Positions 1 to 7,554 of a stretch of DNA of 64,000 nucleotides are shown in pieces. Source of the stretch: JAUNSR01 sp036655355 (GTDB lineage: Bacteria; Bacteroidota; Bacteroidia; Bacteroidales; JAUNSR01); contig JAVVQG010000003.1 of assembly GCA_036655355.1 (NCBI GenBank), forward strand, positions 186,001 through 250,000. Reading direction: 5' to 3'. Made by a program: the position numbers and the translations under genes. The notes below the pieces were generated by a model. That model had not been told where the DNA came from and did no database searches. It saw only the letters and a program-made list of their open reading frames with translations. Numbering within the stretch: the first letter of the stretch is position 1; the number at the start of each line of letters is the position of its first letter.

Positions 1-429
1 AAGTTCGTTGTGTACATGTTTCTCTTCACCGTAATTCAATCCGGCATAAACACTTTCAGGCATTGCTCCGTAGTTTTTCAACACATAAAGCACATCATAG
101 AAAGAACCTCCGGGTCCGAAATTATTATTTCCATGCATACGCACATATTTGTCTGCCTTATCAGACAAGCTGTGGTAAACCACGAACATCTCCGAAAGGT
201 CTGTTTCCGGTTTTCCCATACGAATCAATTCCGATTCAAGGAATCCCAAACCGGAGAAACTCCAGCAAGTACTGGAACGGTTCTGGTTTTTAACAGATGT
301 GATCGGTAGTTCTTTCACGGTCGTAAACTCGAAGCCTTTTTTCGCTTCCTCTTTCTGTGGAGTAGCCTCCTGTGCCATTGCCGGCATGGTAGCTGCCGCT
401 ACCAAAGCATAGAGTAATGTTTTCTTCAT
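1..429 (-). CDS. C1-family cysteine peptidase (aminopeptidase C / bleomycin hydrolase type), N-terminal part
   Basis: Only the first 143 codons lie in the window; the gene runs off the left edge. The product starts MKKTLLYALVAAATMPAMAQ, a clear cleavable signal peptide, so the enzyme is exported. The stretch QNRSSTCWSFSG at about residues 48-59 matches the active-site region of papain-fold C1 peptidases, with the nucleophile Cys in TCWSF and the oxyanion Gln just before it. Members of this family in Bacteroidales are annotated as aminopeptidase C or bleomycin hydrolase; the exported form probably trims peptides in the periplasm. The start ATG is the only one ahead of the signal peptide. The His and Asn catalytic residues would be in the missing part, so activity cannot be judged. 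It lies 77 bp downstream of the S41 protease gene in the same direction and may share its transcript. Confidence 0.85.
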   Translation of the reverse strand, partial: MKKTLLYALVAAATMPAMAQEATPQKEEAKKGFEFTTVKELPITSVKNQNRSSTCWSFSGLGFLESELIRMGKPETDLSEMFVVYHSLSDKADKYVRMHGNNNFGPGGSFYDVLYVLKNYGAMPESVYAGLNYGEEKHVHNEL

Positions 430-506
430 GCCAATGATTATATTCGTGAATCGCAACACGACCTTCAAAAAGAATCCGCGTTGCGATTCGGGTAAGTAGG
501 ATTCAG

Positions 507-2174
507 TTATTTATTCAACGTTTTATTGTAAAGCGAAGGGTCTGCTAGAATCTCTTTCGATTTCTTCAGCTCCTTATCACTCTGCAACATGGTGATGATC
601 TCGCCCTTTTCATAGAAATAGCGCTTCACGATCTCTTGTTTCAACATCTGACTGATTTCGGGACGGAATGTGTCCAGGTCGCGGTCTAGATTGTGGTTCA
701 ATTTCGCTTCCAACGCTTCAAATTCAGCTTTCGCCTCTTCTGAATAACCTTCGAATTCAGCAACTTTCTTCAATTCTTTCAGCACTTTATCACTCTGACG
801 ATCGTACGTGAAATTCTTTGCTTTCACAAAATTCTTGAACTCGTCGTAATCCGCATCGGTCAGATCGAACTTACGGATATCGCCTATCGACTCATGTTTA
901 TTTGAATATTCGGTGGCATAATCGAAAACCACCAAATCGCGCATCATGTACAAAGCAATGTTCGACGCACGCTCCTGTTCAACCGTAAAATCGGGGGTGA
1001 TACCACCGCCATCGCGTACAGGACGGCCGTTGGCTGTCTTGAATACGTGTGTCAGTGAATCGGGAATTCGACCCACACTGCCGTCAGGATTACGGTTGCT
1101 GTAATCGATCGCCTGAATCAGACGACCGCTCGGAATGTAATATTTTGCCGTAGTCACTTTCACCATGCCGTTGTAAGGAATCGGACGCGTAGTCTGTACC
1201 AATCCTTTTCCAAAGGTGCGTTCCCCCACGATTACCGCGCGATCCAGGTCCTGAAGCGCACCGGCTACGATTTCCGCAGCGGAAGCAGACCCGCGACTCA
1301 CCATCACCACCAATGGGATTTCAGTATCCACCGGCTCCTGTGTGGTTTTGTAGGTACGGTCCCAATTCTTCACCTTTCCGCGGGTAGAGAGTACCTCCTG
1401 CCCTTTCGGAACGAACAGATTGACGATCTGCACCGCATCCTCCATGATTCCTCCGGGATTATTACGCAGGTCAAGCACCAACGATTTCATCGCCGGATTT
1501 TTCTTTAGATCGATCAACGCGGCTTTCACCTCTTTGGCCGCCTTATCGGTAAAGCTCGACAGGTAGATATAGCCCACGCTGTCACTCACCATTCCGTAAT
1601 AGGGAACGGCGTTCATCAATATTTTTTTTCTTGTGATCTCCTTCTCAATCGGTTCCGGAGTTCCGGGACGTCCGATTTTGATTTTCATTTTCGTATTGGC
1701 GGGTCCTTTCAACTTCTCACTGACCTGAGCCACCTTTTTACCGATCATGGAAACATCATCGATAGCCAGAATCACGTCGCCTGCACGCAGGTCGTTCTGC
1801 TGAGCCGGCATCCCCTCGTAAGGGTCCGTCAGAATCACGGAGTCGCCCCGTTGGGTAATCACCGAACCGATACCACCGTACTCGCCGGTAGTCATCGTAT
1901 TAAAATCTTCTTGTTCCGATTCGGGAATATAGGTCGTATAAGGGTCGAGCTGCATCAGCATCGCATCGATACCGTTACGCACCACCTCTTCCGTTTTAAT
2001 CGTATCCACATAATACAGGTCAAGCTCTTTGAAAAGCGAGTTGAAAATATCAAGGTTACGGGTGATGTCGAAATTTCGTTTATCCGCTTTGAACCCCATA
2101 AAGGCTCCGGAAGTGAAGCAAACGGTGATCAATAGGATCAGGACGGCCAGGTTTTTTCTTTTGTTATTAATCAT
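507..2174 (-). CDS. S41-family C-terminal processing protease (CtpA/Prc type)
   Basis: A 555-residue protein with a single N-terminal membrane/signal segment (LAVLILLITVCFTSGAF), a PDZ domain around residues 95-170 containing GGIGSV and the GDVILAIDD loop, and the S41 catalytic domain. The catalytic Ser sits in SRGSASAAEI near residue 310 and the general-base Lys in RTFGKGLVQ near residue 335. S41 proteases cleave C-terminal tails of envelope proteins in the periplasm. An upstream ATG at 2264 would add 30 residues, but that extension runs through the transcription terminator of the preceding gene (2195-2235) and puts unusual sequence in front of the signal anchor, so I take the ATG at 2174, which is preceded by AAGAG. 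It is separated by that terminator from the DUF4097-like gene and is probably transcribed on its own or with the C1 peptidase. Confidence 0.93.
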   Translation of the reverse strand: MINNKRKNLAVLILLITVCFTSGAFMGFKADKRNFDITRNLDIFNSLFKELDLYYVDTIKTEEVVRNGIDAMLMQLDPYTTYIPESEQEDFNTMTTGEYGGIGSVITQRGDSVILTDPYEGMPAQQNDLRAGDVILAIDDVSMIGKKVAQVSEKLKGPANTKMKIKIGRPGTPEPIEKEITRKKILMNAVPYYGMVSDSVGYIYLSSFTDKAAKEVKAALIDLKKNPAMKSLVLDLRNNPGGIMEDAVQIVNLFVPKGQEVLSTRGKVKNWDRTYKTTQEPVDTEIPLVVMVSRGSASAAEIVAGALQDLDRAVIVGERTFGKGLVQTTRPIPYNGMVKVTTAKYYIPSGRLIQAIDYSNRNPDGSVGRIPDSLTHVFKTANGRPVRDGGGITPDFTVEQERASNIALYMMRDLVVFDYATEYSNKHESIGDIRKFDLTDADYDEFKNFVKAKNFTYDRQSDKVLKELKKVAEFEGYSEEAKAEFEALEAKLNHNLDRDLDTFRPEISQMLKQEIVKRYFYEKGEIITMLQSDKELKKSKEILADPSLYNKTLNK

Positions 2175-2194
2175 GCGATCTCTTCTGTTAATTG

Positions 2195-2235
2195 AAAAAA
2201 AGCCATGTATCCCGTAGCAAAGCAGGATACATGGC
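2195..2235 (-). terminator. Rho-independent terminator of the DUF4097-like gene
   Basis: On the minus strand an 11-bp perfect stem, GCCATGTATCC with GGATACATGGC, is followed directly by seven Ts. It lies between the DUF4097-like gene and the S41 gene and shows that the two are separate transcription units. Confidence 0.9.
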
Positions 2236-2323
2236 CCTAAATTAATCAATTCCGCGAATTCCAAAACTATAATAGTTGCAGCTTTTACCTTAAATTGAGT
2301 GCAATTACATATTTATGAGTTTT

Positions 2324-3403
2324 TTATAGCGCTTTTATCTTCATATTGCTATAATTGCCGCCGTCGAAGTAGATATTTCCTTTTCCCCCTCCGTTCACAG
2401 TCGCTCGTAAATAATTGCCGTCCTCTTTCACATCGTCCGTAATTTTGAATTCGCTCTCGATGCGGGATTGTCCGTATTTCATATTCTCCGCCTTCACGTT
2501 GAAAGCTGCTGTTTTCGGTAGGGAAAGGGTCACATTGCTATAGCGTGTCTCCATATTGATTTTCTCAAAAGAGGGTGCGATATTTCGGATGCGGAGTTTG
2601 CTGTAATCGAACTCATCTGCCACAAAGCTCTTCACAAGATCGGTAATCTGGATGCTTCCGTATTTCATCTCAAAACTGCCTGTGTTCAGTTTTCCAATCG
2701 TTACACTTCCGTAACTATCATCCATCTCAATGTTATTTACCTGATCGATCGTCGTACTCGAATATTTACAATTCAGAAACGCATTCTCCACGCTTTTGAT
2801 ATCGATATCGGGACTATAACTTCCATTTAGTTCGAGTTTGACAAGGTTCTGAAGCGCAACCCTTCCGTAAGCGGACTCCACCGTAAGGGGTTGAACAAAA
2901 TTTCCGGCTTCGATATCGCCGTATTTTGCTTCAAGCTTATATTTACCCAGATTCTCCGCCGGCATGTAGATATTTCCATATTTCTGCTGCAAAGAGGCAT
3001 TCAGTTTAGCCGGAAGCGTCACCTTGTAATTCACAGAAAAAGTCATATTGTTTCCCTTCATATTCATTCGATTTTCCAAAGAAGTGACAACACTGACCGT
3101 ACCGTTCTGTTGCTTGAATTCAATGTGCACGCGATCAACCAATTCTTGTGCGATATCTCCCTTTTTGGCTTTCGCCTCGATCACGACCACCACATCCACC
3201 TGGTTCTTATCCCAATACCCAATGGTTATATTTCCATAGCGGTTATCGGCTTTAAACAGATCAGCCGTACCAACCTTGAAATTCTGATGCAATTCTTTCT
3301 TACGCGTTTCCTGCTCAGCGGTTGCAGCCTGTAAGGGTGCAATCAAAATAAAAAAGCCATAAAGGATCGTGATAATTTTACGGATAATGTCTGACGTTTT
3401 CAT
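2324..3403 (-). CDS. Exported DUF4097-like repeat protein (putative adhesin / envelope beta-solenoid)
   Basis: 359 residues with an N-terminal signal peptide (IITILYGFFILIAPLQAATA). The body is built from short repeats that each begin with an aromatic-turn motif: YGNI, YGNIY, YGDIE, YGRV, YSSTTI, YGSVTI, YGSIQI, YSKLRI, YSNVTL. Repeats of this kind fold as a right-handed beta-solenoid in DUF4097/DUF2807-type proteins, which are often annotated as putative auto-transporter adhesins. No catalytic motif is visible and the function is unknown. In Bacteroidota such genes often sit beside ECF sigma/anti-sigma genes, but none is found here. A strong terminator follows it, and 144 bp with a second terminator separate it from the kinase gene upstream, so it looks monocistronic. 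Confidence 0.8.
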   Translation of the reverse strand: MKTSDIIRKIITILYGFFILIAPLQAATAEQETRKKELHQNFKVGTADLFKADNRYGNITIGYWDKNQVDVVVVIEAKAKKGDIAQELVDRVHIEFKQQNGTVSVVTSLENRMNMKGNNMTFSVNYKVTLPAKLNASLQQKYGNIYMPAENLGKYKLEAKYGDIEAGNFVQPLTVESAYGRVALQNLVKLELNGSYSPDIDIKSVENAFLNCKYSSTTIDQVNNIEMDDSYGSVTIGKLNTGSFEMKYGSIQITDLVKSFVADEFDYSKLRIRNIAPSFEKINMETRYSNVTLSLPKTAAFNVKAENMKYGQSRIESEFKITDDVKEDGNYLRATVNGGGKGNIYFDGGNYSNMKIKAL

Positions 3404-3480
3404 ACTACTAGATTTTAAAAGGCATTTATATCTCTATTCTGCTAAGAAAAGGCTAATTTATAAAATATATCAAAACAAAT

Positions 3481-3530
3481 AAAAAAATCCCTGCTCCGTA
3501 TTTTATTCATTAAATACAGAGCAGGGATTT
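3481..3530 (-). terminator. Rho-independent terminator of the PfkB-family kinase gene
   Basis: A 19-bp stem with one mismatch (arms 3485-3503 and 3512-3530, AAATCCCTGCTC... paired with ...GAGCAGGGATTT) ends in a run of Ts on the minus strand. It lies 17 bp beyond the kinase stop codon. Confidence 0.93.
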
Positions 3531-3546
3531 CGATCGGTTGATACGG

Positions 3547-4527
3547 TTATTCCGCAATGATCTCTTCAACCAGTTTCTTAATTTCAGACCAACGGGAAGT
3601 ACTCATCTTCGGTCCGATCACTTCCACTACATTTCCGGAAAGAACGGCACCGATGCGTGCACATTTCTCCAAAGAGAGGTTACGGGTATATCCATACAGG
3701 AATCCGGCCGCATATAAATCGCCTGCACCGGTCGTATCGATACAATTTGCCTTGATGACACCCACTTCCACCACTTCATCGCCGCGACGGATGATAGAAC
3801 CTTTCGATCCTTTCTTCACAATGGCGATCTCGCACTCTGCAGCGATTAACTCCGCCGCTTTCTCGGGAGTCGCTTTCGTATATGCAAAAGATTCCTCTTC
3901 GTTTGCAAATACGATATCCACATAATCGCGTACCAGCATCTGGAAAAATTCCAGATCCTCTTCTACGATATTAAAACTTGCCAGGTCGATGGAAATTTTC
4001 AAACCGGCTTCTTTAGCCAATTTAAATGCAGTAAGAATCATATCGTGATCCTGTACCAAATATCCTTCTACATGTAAAAGATCGTATCCTTTGAACATCG
4101 CCTGTTCAAAATCGTTGGCATGCAAGGTAGCCGCCGCTCCTAAATAAGTACCCATCGTACGTTCTCCGTCCGGAGTAATCATACACATGGCGCAACCCGA
4201 AGCAATCTCTGTTTCGGTCAATAAAGGGTGCACCCCGTTATTGATAAGATCGTCGCGATAAAAGTTTCCGTAAGTATCCACTCCCACTTTTCCGATGAAT
4301 CCGCAATCCACACCCATACGTGCAAGACCGGAAATCGTATTTGAAGCAGAGCCTCCACTAGCTAATTTAGAGTCCATCCCCTCAATAAGGGCAATAATTT
4401 TCATCAATTGCTCCTCATTTATCAATTTCATTCCACTTTTTATCAGACCCATTTTTTCGAAGTAAGCATCTGATTCCAAATTTGTTAATATGTCCACAAG
4501 AGCGTTACCTATACCTAGTACCTTCAT
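3547..4527 (-). CDS. PfkB-family kinase, adenosine kinase-like
   Basis: A 326-residue ribokinase-fold protein. The N-terminal glycine motif (ASGGSASNTISGLARMG) and the C-terminal anion-hole signature DTTGAGDLYAAGF with its catalytic Asp define the PfkB family. The best match from memory is the group annotated as adenosine kinase in Bacteroidales, which would make AMP from adenosine and ATP, but substrate preference inside PfkB cannot be read from the sequence alone; a sugar kinase remains possible. The ATG at 4527 fits the usual family start. The gene is divergent from the tRNA-Asn pair, with its -7 box (4548-4555) directly next to the -33 box of the tRNA promoter, so the two promoters may compete. 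A strong terminator follows. Confidence 0.88.
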   Translation of the reverse strand: MKVLGIGNALVDILTNLESDAYFEKMGLIKSGMKLINEEQLMKIIALIEGMDSKLASGGSASNTISGLARMGVDCGFIGKVGVDTYGNFYRDDLINNGVHPLLTETEIASGCAMCMITPDGERTMGTYLGAAATLHANDFEQAMFKGYDLLHVEGYLVQDHDMILTAFKLAKEAGLKISIDLASFNIVEEDLEFFQMLVRDYVDIVFANEEESFAYTKATPEKAAELIAAECEIAIVKKGSKGSIIRRGDEVVEVGVIKANCIDTTGAGDLYAAGFLYGYTRNLSLEKCARIGAVLSGNVVEVIGPKMSTSRWSEIKKLVEEIIAE

Positions 4528-4547
4528 TTATTTGAAAATTTTTTTGT

Positions 4548-4555
4548 CAAAGATA
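4548..4555 (-). promoter_or_regulatory. Bacteroidota -7 box (TATCTTTG) of the kinase gene
   Basis: TATCTTTG on the minus strand matches the phylum consensus TAnnTTTG and lies 20 bp ahead of the kinase ATG. No good TTG was found at the proper -33 distance. Confidence 0.55.
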
Positions 4556-4586
4556 TTGCATAATTCAAAAACCTGCACTACTTTTG
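4556..4586 (+). promoter_or_regulatory. Promoter of the tRNA-Asn pair
   Basis: TTG at 4556-4558, a 20-bp spacer and TACTTTTG at 4579-4586 match the Bacteroidota sigma-ABfr consensus TTG-N19-21-TAnnTTTG. It lies about 55 bp upstream of the first tRNA. Confidence 0.75.
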
Positions 4587-4641
4587 CAATGCAAAATAAG
4601 GAAAGGTCTTTCTAAAAAACCTAAACTTAAAAGCAAAACAC

Positions 4642-4715
4642 TCTTCAGTAGCTCAGTTGGTTAGAGCACCTGACTGTTAATCAGGGGGTCGCTGGTTCAA
4701 GCCCAGCCTGAAGAG
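4642..4715 (+). tRNA. tRNA-Asn (anticodon GTT), copy 1
   Basis: A 74-nt cloverleaf: acceptor stem TCTTCAG pairs with CTGAAGA, D arm GCTCAGTTGGTTAGAGC, anticodon stem CCTGA/TCAGG with loop CTGTTAA giving anticodon GTT, T arm GCTGG-TTCAAGC-CCAGC, discriminator G. The 3' CCA is not encoded (CCC follows). Identical to the second copy 22 bp downstream, with which it shares one promoter and terminator. Confidence 0.97.
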
Positions 4716-4737
4716 CCCAAATTTTTCAAGTAACTAT

Positions 4738-4811
4738 TCTTCAGTAGCTCAGTTGGTTAGAGCACCTGACTGTTAATCAGGGGGTCGCTGGTTCAAGCCC
4801 AGCCTGAAGAG
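4738..4811 (+). tRNA. tRNA-Asn (anticodon GTT), copy 2
   Basis: Sequence-identical to the first copy over all 74 nt, with the same acceptor, anticodon and T-arm pairing. CCA is not encoded. A rho-independent terminator begins 4 bp after its end, so the two tRNAs form a complete dicistronic unit. Confidence 0.97.
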
Positions 4812-4815
4812 CTTT

Positions 4816-4842
4816 AAAGCCTGCAGTGATGCAGGCTTTTTT
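4816..4842 (+). terminator. Terminator of the tRNA-Asn pair
   Basis: A 9-bp perfect stem, AAAGCCTGC with GCAGGCTTT around a 6-nt loop, followed by Ts. Confidence 0.93.
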
Positions 4843-5807
4843 GTTTTCCGGTTATTACAAACTGCGCTGCAATGCAGAAAAGTAGTGGTTTGGAATACTC
4901 GGTAGTAATTAACATTTGATTTTAAGTTAATTCCATTGGAGAAAAAGCCCAAATTTCTTCTCAAAATTCTCATTTTCTACCGAACCCCTCCCCTCTAAAT
5001 CCCAAATGGGTTGAAAAAGAATCTGAATTCTACCCAAATCAAACGCGATACGATAAAAAGTTGTCTTAATTGGGAACAAAAGTTCATTTCACGGCGGACG
5101 AAGGCTTGTTTCGCGGCGGACGAAAGCTTATTTCATGGTCGACGAAAGCTCATTTCCCGGCGGTGAAATCATTAAAATATAGGATCTCTGTGACGTTTTA
5201 TAGGATCAAAAAAGAATTCTGACGGCTTCCGGAAGTTAATACCTGGGGGTAATTACGCCTTGCTTGACGTAGACATCTATAATCAGCGGCTTACAAGTTC
5301 ATAAATAGTTCCTTTCGGGTGCCTGCTAGACCCTTTATTTGTATTTACTGGAGCAAAATGTTAATATGAGTGGCTTTAAAATTTTATGTTTTCACAATTT
5401 TAGTTTTAATATTCGCAGCCACTTCCCTTAAAATTAAAATAATCGATCTCTTTTAATCAGTTGAAATAACAATGATCTGAATTTACCATTTCGTCAAAAT
5501 GGATTGCTTAGCTGATTGCGATTTAGATTGTATATTATTGTAAATATATGGAATATAATTTTAGCAAAGCGTGTTTTCGTATTATAAATCCAGATGGGGA
5601 TTGTTTTATAATAACTTTCGGGAACCGCATCGAATAAACCTTCTTTTCTGTATCTCGAAAAAATAGTTTATCACCGTTCAATCGTAAAACGATATAAACT
5701 GTGAAGAATCAAATTATTAAGTAACTTTTGGTAGATTGGTCGGTTTTTCACCTTCTTTTAAAAAGTGTTTATTTATATAAAAAACCGCACTTTTTTCCGC
5801 CAACCTC
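4843..5807. other. Non-coding stretch between tRNA-Asn and tRNA-Gln
   Basis: Nearly 1 kb with no credible ORF. The ORF that reads antisense through the second tRNA and ends in the peptide LNQRPPD is the usual tRNA artefact. The only structure I see is the four-unit 22-bp tandem array at 5079-5166. The rest is AT-rich from about 5380 onward. No known RNA family was recognised. Confidence 0.6.
5079..5166. repeat. Degenerate tandem array, four units of exactly 22 bp
   Basis: Units at 5079-5100, 5101-5122, 5123-5144 and 5145-5166 each begin AAAGCT/AAGGCT, continue with nTTTC and end in GGCGGACG or a close variant. Identity between units is roughly 70-80 percent, with no length change. The last unit contains the near-palindrome ATTTCCCGGCGGTGAAAT. 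The period is not a multiple of three, so it is not coding. Other short arrays occur at 12436, 22014 and 58649. Confidence 0.85.
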
Positions 5808-5838
5808 TTGCGTGAATAAAAAAGGTGTTCTATATTTG
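5808..5838 (+). promoter_or_regulatory. Promoter of tRNA-Gln
   Basis: TTG at 5808-5810, a spacer of 20 bp and TATATTTG at 5831-5838, a full match to the phylum consensus, 44 bp upstream of the tRNA. Confidence 0.75.
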
Positions 5839-5882
5839 CATCGTCTAAGGGAAACAACGAGTTCTTAAAGACCTATCTAAAC

Positions 5883-5953
5883 TGTCTTATGGTGTAATGG
5901 TAGCACAACAGATTCTGGTTCTGTTTGTCTAGGTTCGAATCCTGGTAAGACAA
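5883..5953 (+). tRNA. tRNA-Gln (anticodon CTG)
   Basis: A 71-nt cloverleaf: acceptor TGTCTTA pairs with TAAGACA, anticodon stem ACAGA/TCTGT with loop TTCTGGT gives anticodon CTG (codon CAG), T arm with TTCGAAT loop, discriminator A. CCA is not encoded. It has its own promoter and terminator. Confidence 0.95.
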
Positions 5954-5960
5954 CTTATCG

Positions 5961-6000
5961 AAAAGCTTACAACTTGAAATCAAGATGTAAGCTTTTTTTT
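5961..6000 (+). terminator. Terminator of tRNA-Gln
   Basis: Stem AAAAGCTTACA with TGTAAGCTTTT, plus an inner CTTG/CAAG helix, followed by eight Ts. Confidence 0.93.
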
Positions 6001-6037
6001 ATTTATCAACATTCAGTTTGATATCCGCCGGTATCAA

Positions 6038-6077
6038 CAAAAAAAGCGATGAAGTTTATTCTTCATCGCTTTTTTTG
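6038..6077 (-). terminator. Terminator of nadA (symmetric, may work both ways)
   Basis: A 15-16 bp perfect stem built on AGCGATGAAG and CTTCATCGCT, flanked by seven As and seven Ts, so it can stop transcription from either side. It lies 33 bp after the nadA stop codon. Confidence 0.93.
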
Positions 6078-6109
6078 TTCCCTATCGTCCGGCACGGCAT
6101 CGATTTTGA

Positions 6110-7096
6110 TTAGAGTCCCAATTGGGCTGAAATCTCCAACATTCGGTCAATCGGCAATTTCGCACGCTCACGGATCGCTTCATCTACCGTAATTTCAGGC
6201 TGTTCGAACTGAAGTGTATTGTATAGCTTGTGAAGCGTATTCAGACGCATGAAGCTGCACTCATTGCAAGCGCAGGTTGAATCCATAGGGGGAGCCGGAA
6301 TAAACGTCTTCTGCGGACATTTTTTCTGCATCTCGTGAAGGATACCCGATTCTGTAGCTACGATGAATGTATCCGCTTCATCCTTGATGGCGAAATTCAA
6401 CAATCCCGCAGTAGAACCGATGTGATCCGCTACCGTCAACACTACTTTTTTACATTCCGGATGCGCAAGCACCTTCGCAGTTGGGTACGTTTTCTTCAGA
6501 TCCAGAATTTTCTCAAGAGAGAATTTCTCATGCACATGGCATGCACCGTCCCAAAGAATCATCTCGCGACCGGTAATTGAGTTGATATAATTCCCCAGGT
6601 TGCGATCCGGACCGAAAATGATCTTCTCCTCCAGTGGAAGACTTTCAACGATCTGACGCGCGTTTGTAGAGGTCACAACGATATCTGTGTGGTATTTCAC
6701 AGCCGCCGTCGTATTCACATACGAAATCACAGTATGTTCGGGATGTTCAGCAACGAATTTTCCAAACTCATCGGCATTGCAACTGTCCGCAAGAGAACAA
6801 CCCGCATTCAGATCCGGAACCAACACTTTGCGGTCCGGACAAAGAATCTTCGCAGTTTCCCCCATAAAGTGAACCCCGCACATCACAATGATATCCGCCG
6901 TCGTTTTCTTCGCCCATTGAGCCAAAGCCAGTGAGTCACCCACGAAATCGGCGATGTCTTGAATTTCCGCCTCCGTGTAGTAGTGCGCAAGGATCACGGC
7001 ATTCTTCTCCTGTTTCAATCGAAGGATTTCTTCTCTCACATTTTCGACATTCACAGGGATATCAACAAAACCTTTCTTCAAATCTATATTTATCAT
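6110..7096 (-). CDS. nadA: Quinolinate synthase NadA
   Basis: A 328-residue NadA. The enzyme condenses iminoaspartate (made by NadB) with dihydroxyacetone phosphate to give quinolinate, the second step of de novo NAD synthesis. It is a cytoplasmic [4Fe-4S] protein. Three cysteines expected to bind the cluster are present: Cys100 in NAGCSLAD, Cys186 in WDGACHVHE, and one of the group CACNEC at 275-280. The substrate-binding HYYTE motif is at 38-42 and MCGVHFMGETA at 72-81. The nadB gene lies far away at 50962-52536 and nadC is not in the window. A -7-like box, TACCTTTG, at 7209-7216 on the minus strand would give a leader of about 105 nt reaching into the DnaA-box region. Confidence 0.97.
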   Translation of the reverse strand: MINIDLKKGFVDIPVNVENVREEILRLKQEKNAVILAHYYTEAEIQDIADFVGDSLALAQWAKKTTADIIVMCGVHFMGETAKILCPDRKVLVPDLNAGCSLADSCNADEFGKFVAEHPEHTVISYVNTTAAVKYHTDIVVTSTNARQIVESLPLEEKIIFGPDRNLGNYINSITGREMILWDGACHVHEKFSLEKILDLKKTYPTAKVLAHPECKKVVLTVADHIGSTAGLLNFAIKDEADTFIVATESGILHEMQKKCPQKTFIPAPPMDSTCACNECSFMRLNTLHKLYNTLQFEQPEITVDEAIRERAKLPIDRMLEISAQLGL

Positions 7097-7113
7097 TATA
7101 TTTTTCTCTTTAA

Positions 7114-7554
7114 TTTTTAATTCAAAAATCTTTTATGATGATAATAATGGGGTGTTGATAAGGGGGATAGTTTTTTTTTAATTTCCTTGTTTTTGAAGTT
7201 ATCAAATGCAAAGGTAAAACCATTCACTACTTATGAGCACCTAATCAACGGGGTTATTATTTCATTATCATCAATTTAAGTAGTTATCCACTTTTTTGAT
7301 GATTTCGCGCAAAGTTAATAACTTTCTTTCGTTGGATATATTGATAACCTACTTAAATATGGTTTATAGAAGTACGGATAAGTTGTGAATTAAATATTTG
7401 GAGGTTGAACTTTACTCAGGTTATAAGAGTTTAAATGAATAAACCTATAAAAGTTACATTTTTTGATGACGAACTTATCAGGGGTTATCCACAACCTTAT
7501 GAATAACCTTTCAAACAGTTACGAACAAGCAATTTTGTTACTTATCTTTGCAGT
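7114..7554. other. Candidate replication origin / DnaA-binding region
   Basis: A 440-bp AT-rich gap between divergent nadA and trmH. It holds a perfect DnaA box, TTATCCACA, at 7485-7493, a one-mismatch box TTATCCACT at 7284-7292, TGTTGATAA at 7153-7161 and TATTGATAA at 7339-7347, plus long A/T runs such as the T-tract near 7171. It is the left edge of a 6-kb cluster of TTATCAACA motifs. No dnaA gene is present in the window, and gene orientation to the right does not show strong leading-strand bias, so the call stays tentative. It also contains the promoters of both flanking genes. Confidence 0.4.
7543..7550 (+). promoter_or_regulatory. -7 box (TATCTTTG) of trmH-like gene
   Basis: TATCTTTG ends 4 bp before the ATG at 7555. 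With the usual start site about 6-8 nt after the box, the mRNA would be leaderless or nearly so. Confidence 0.55.

Noticed and set aside
2175..2264. N-terminal extension of the S41 protease
   Set aside because: The extension runs through a terminator hairpin and would precede the signal segment with unrelated residues.
4642..4811. Duplicated tRNA-Asn as attachment sites of an integrated element
   Set aside because: Both copies are complete, only 22 bp apart, and share a promoter and terminator; no integrase or element lies between or beside them.
4773..4973. 66-codon minus ORF through the second tRNA-Asn
   Set aside because: It is the complement of a tRNA and ends in LNQRPPD, a well-known artefact of translating tRNA genes.
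5079..5166. Short repeats as a CRISPR array
   Set aside because: Units are contiguous with no spacers, are degenerate, and no cas genes are near. The same holds for the arrays at 12436, 12576 and 58649.
5221..5320. Short plus frame ending in IYNQRLTSS as the tail of an integrase or other gene
   Set aside because: Only about 35 codons are open, with no start and no recognisable family motif.
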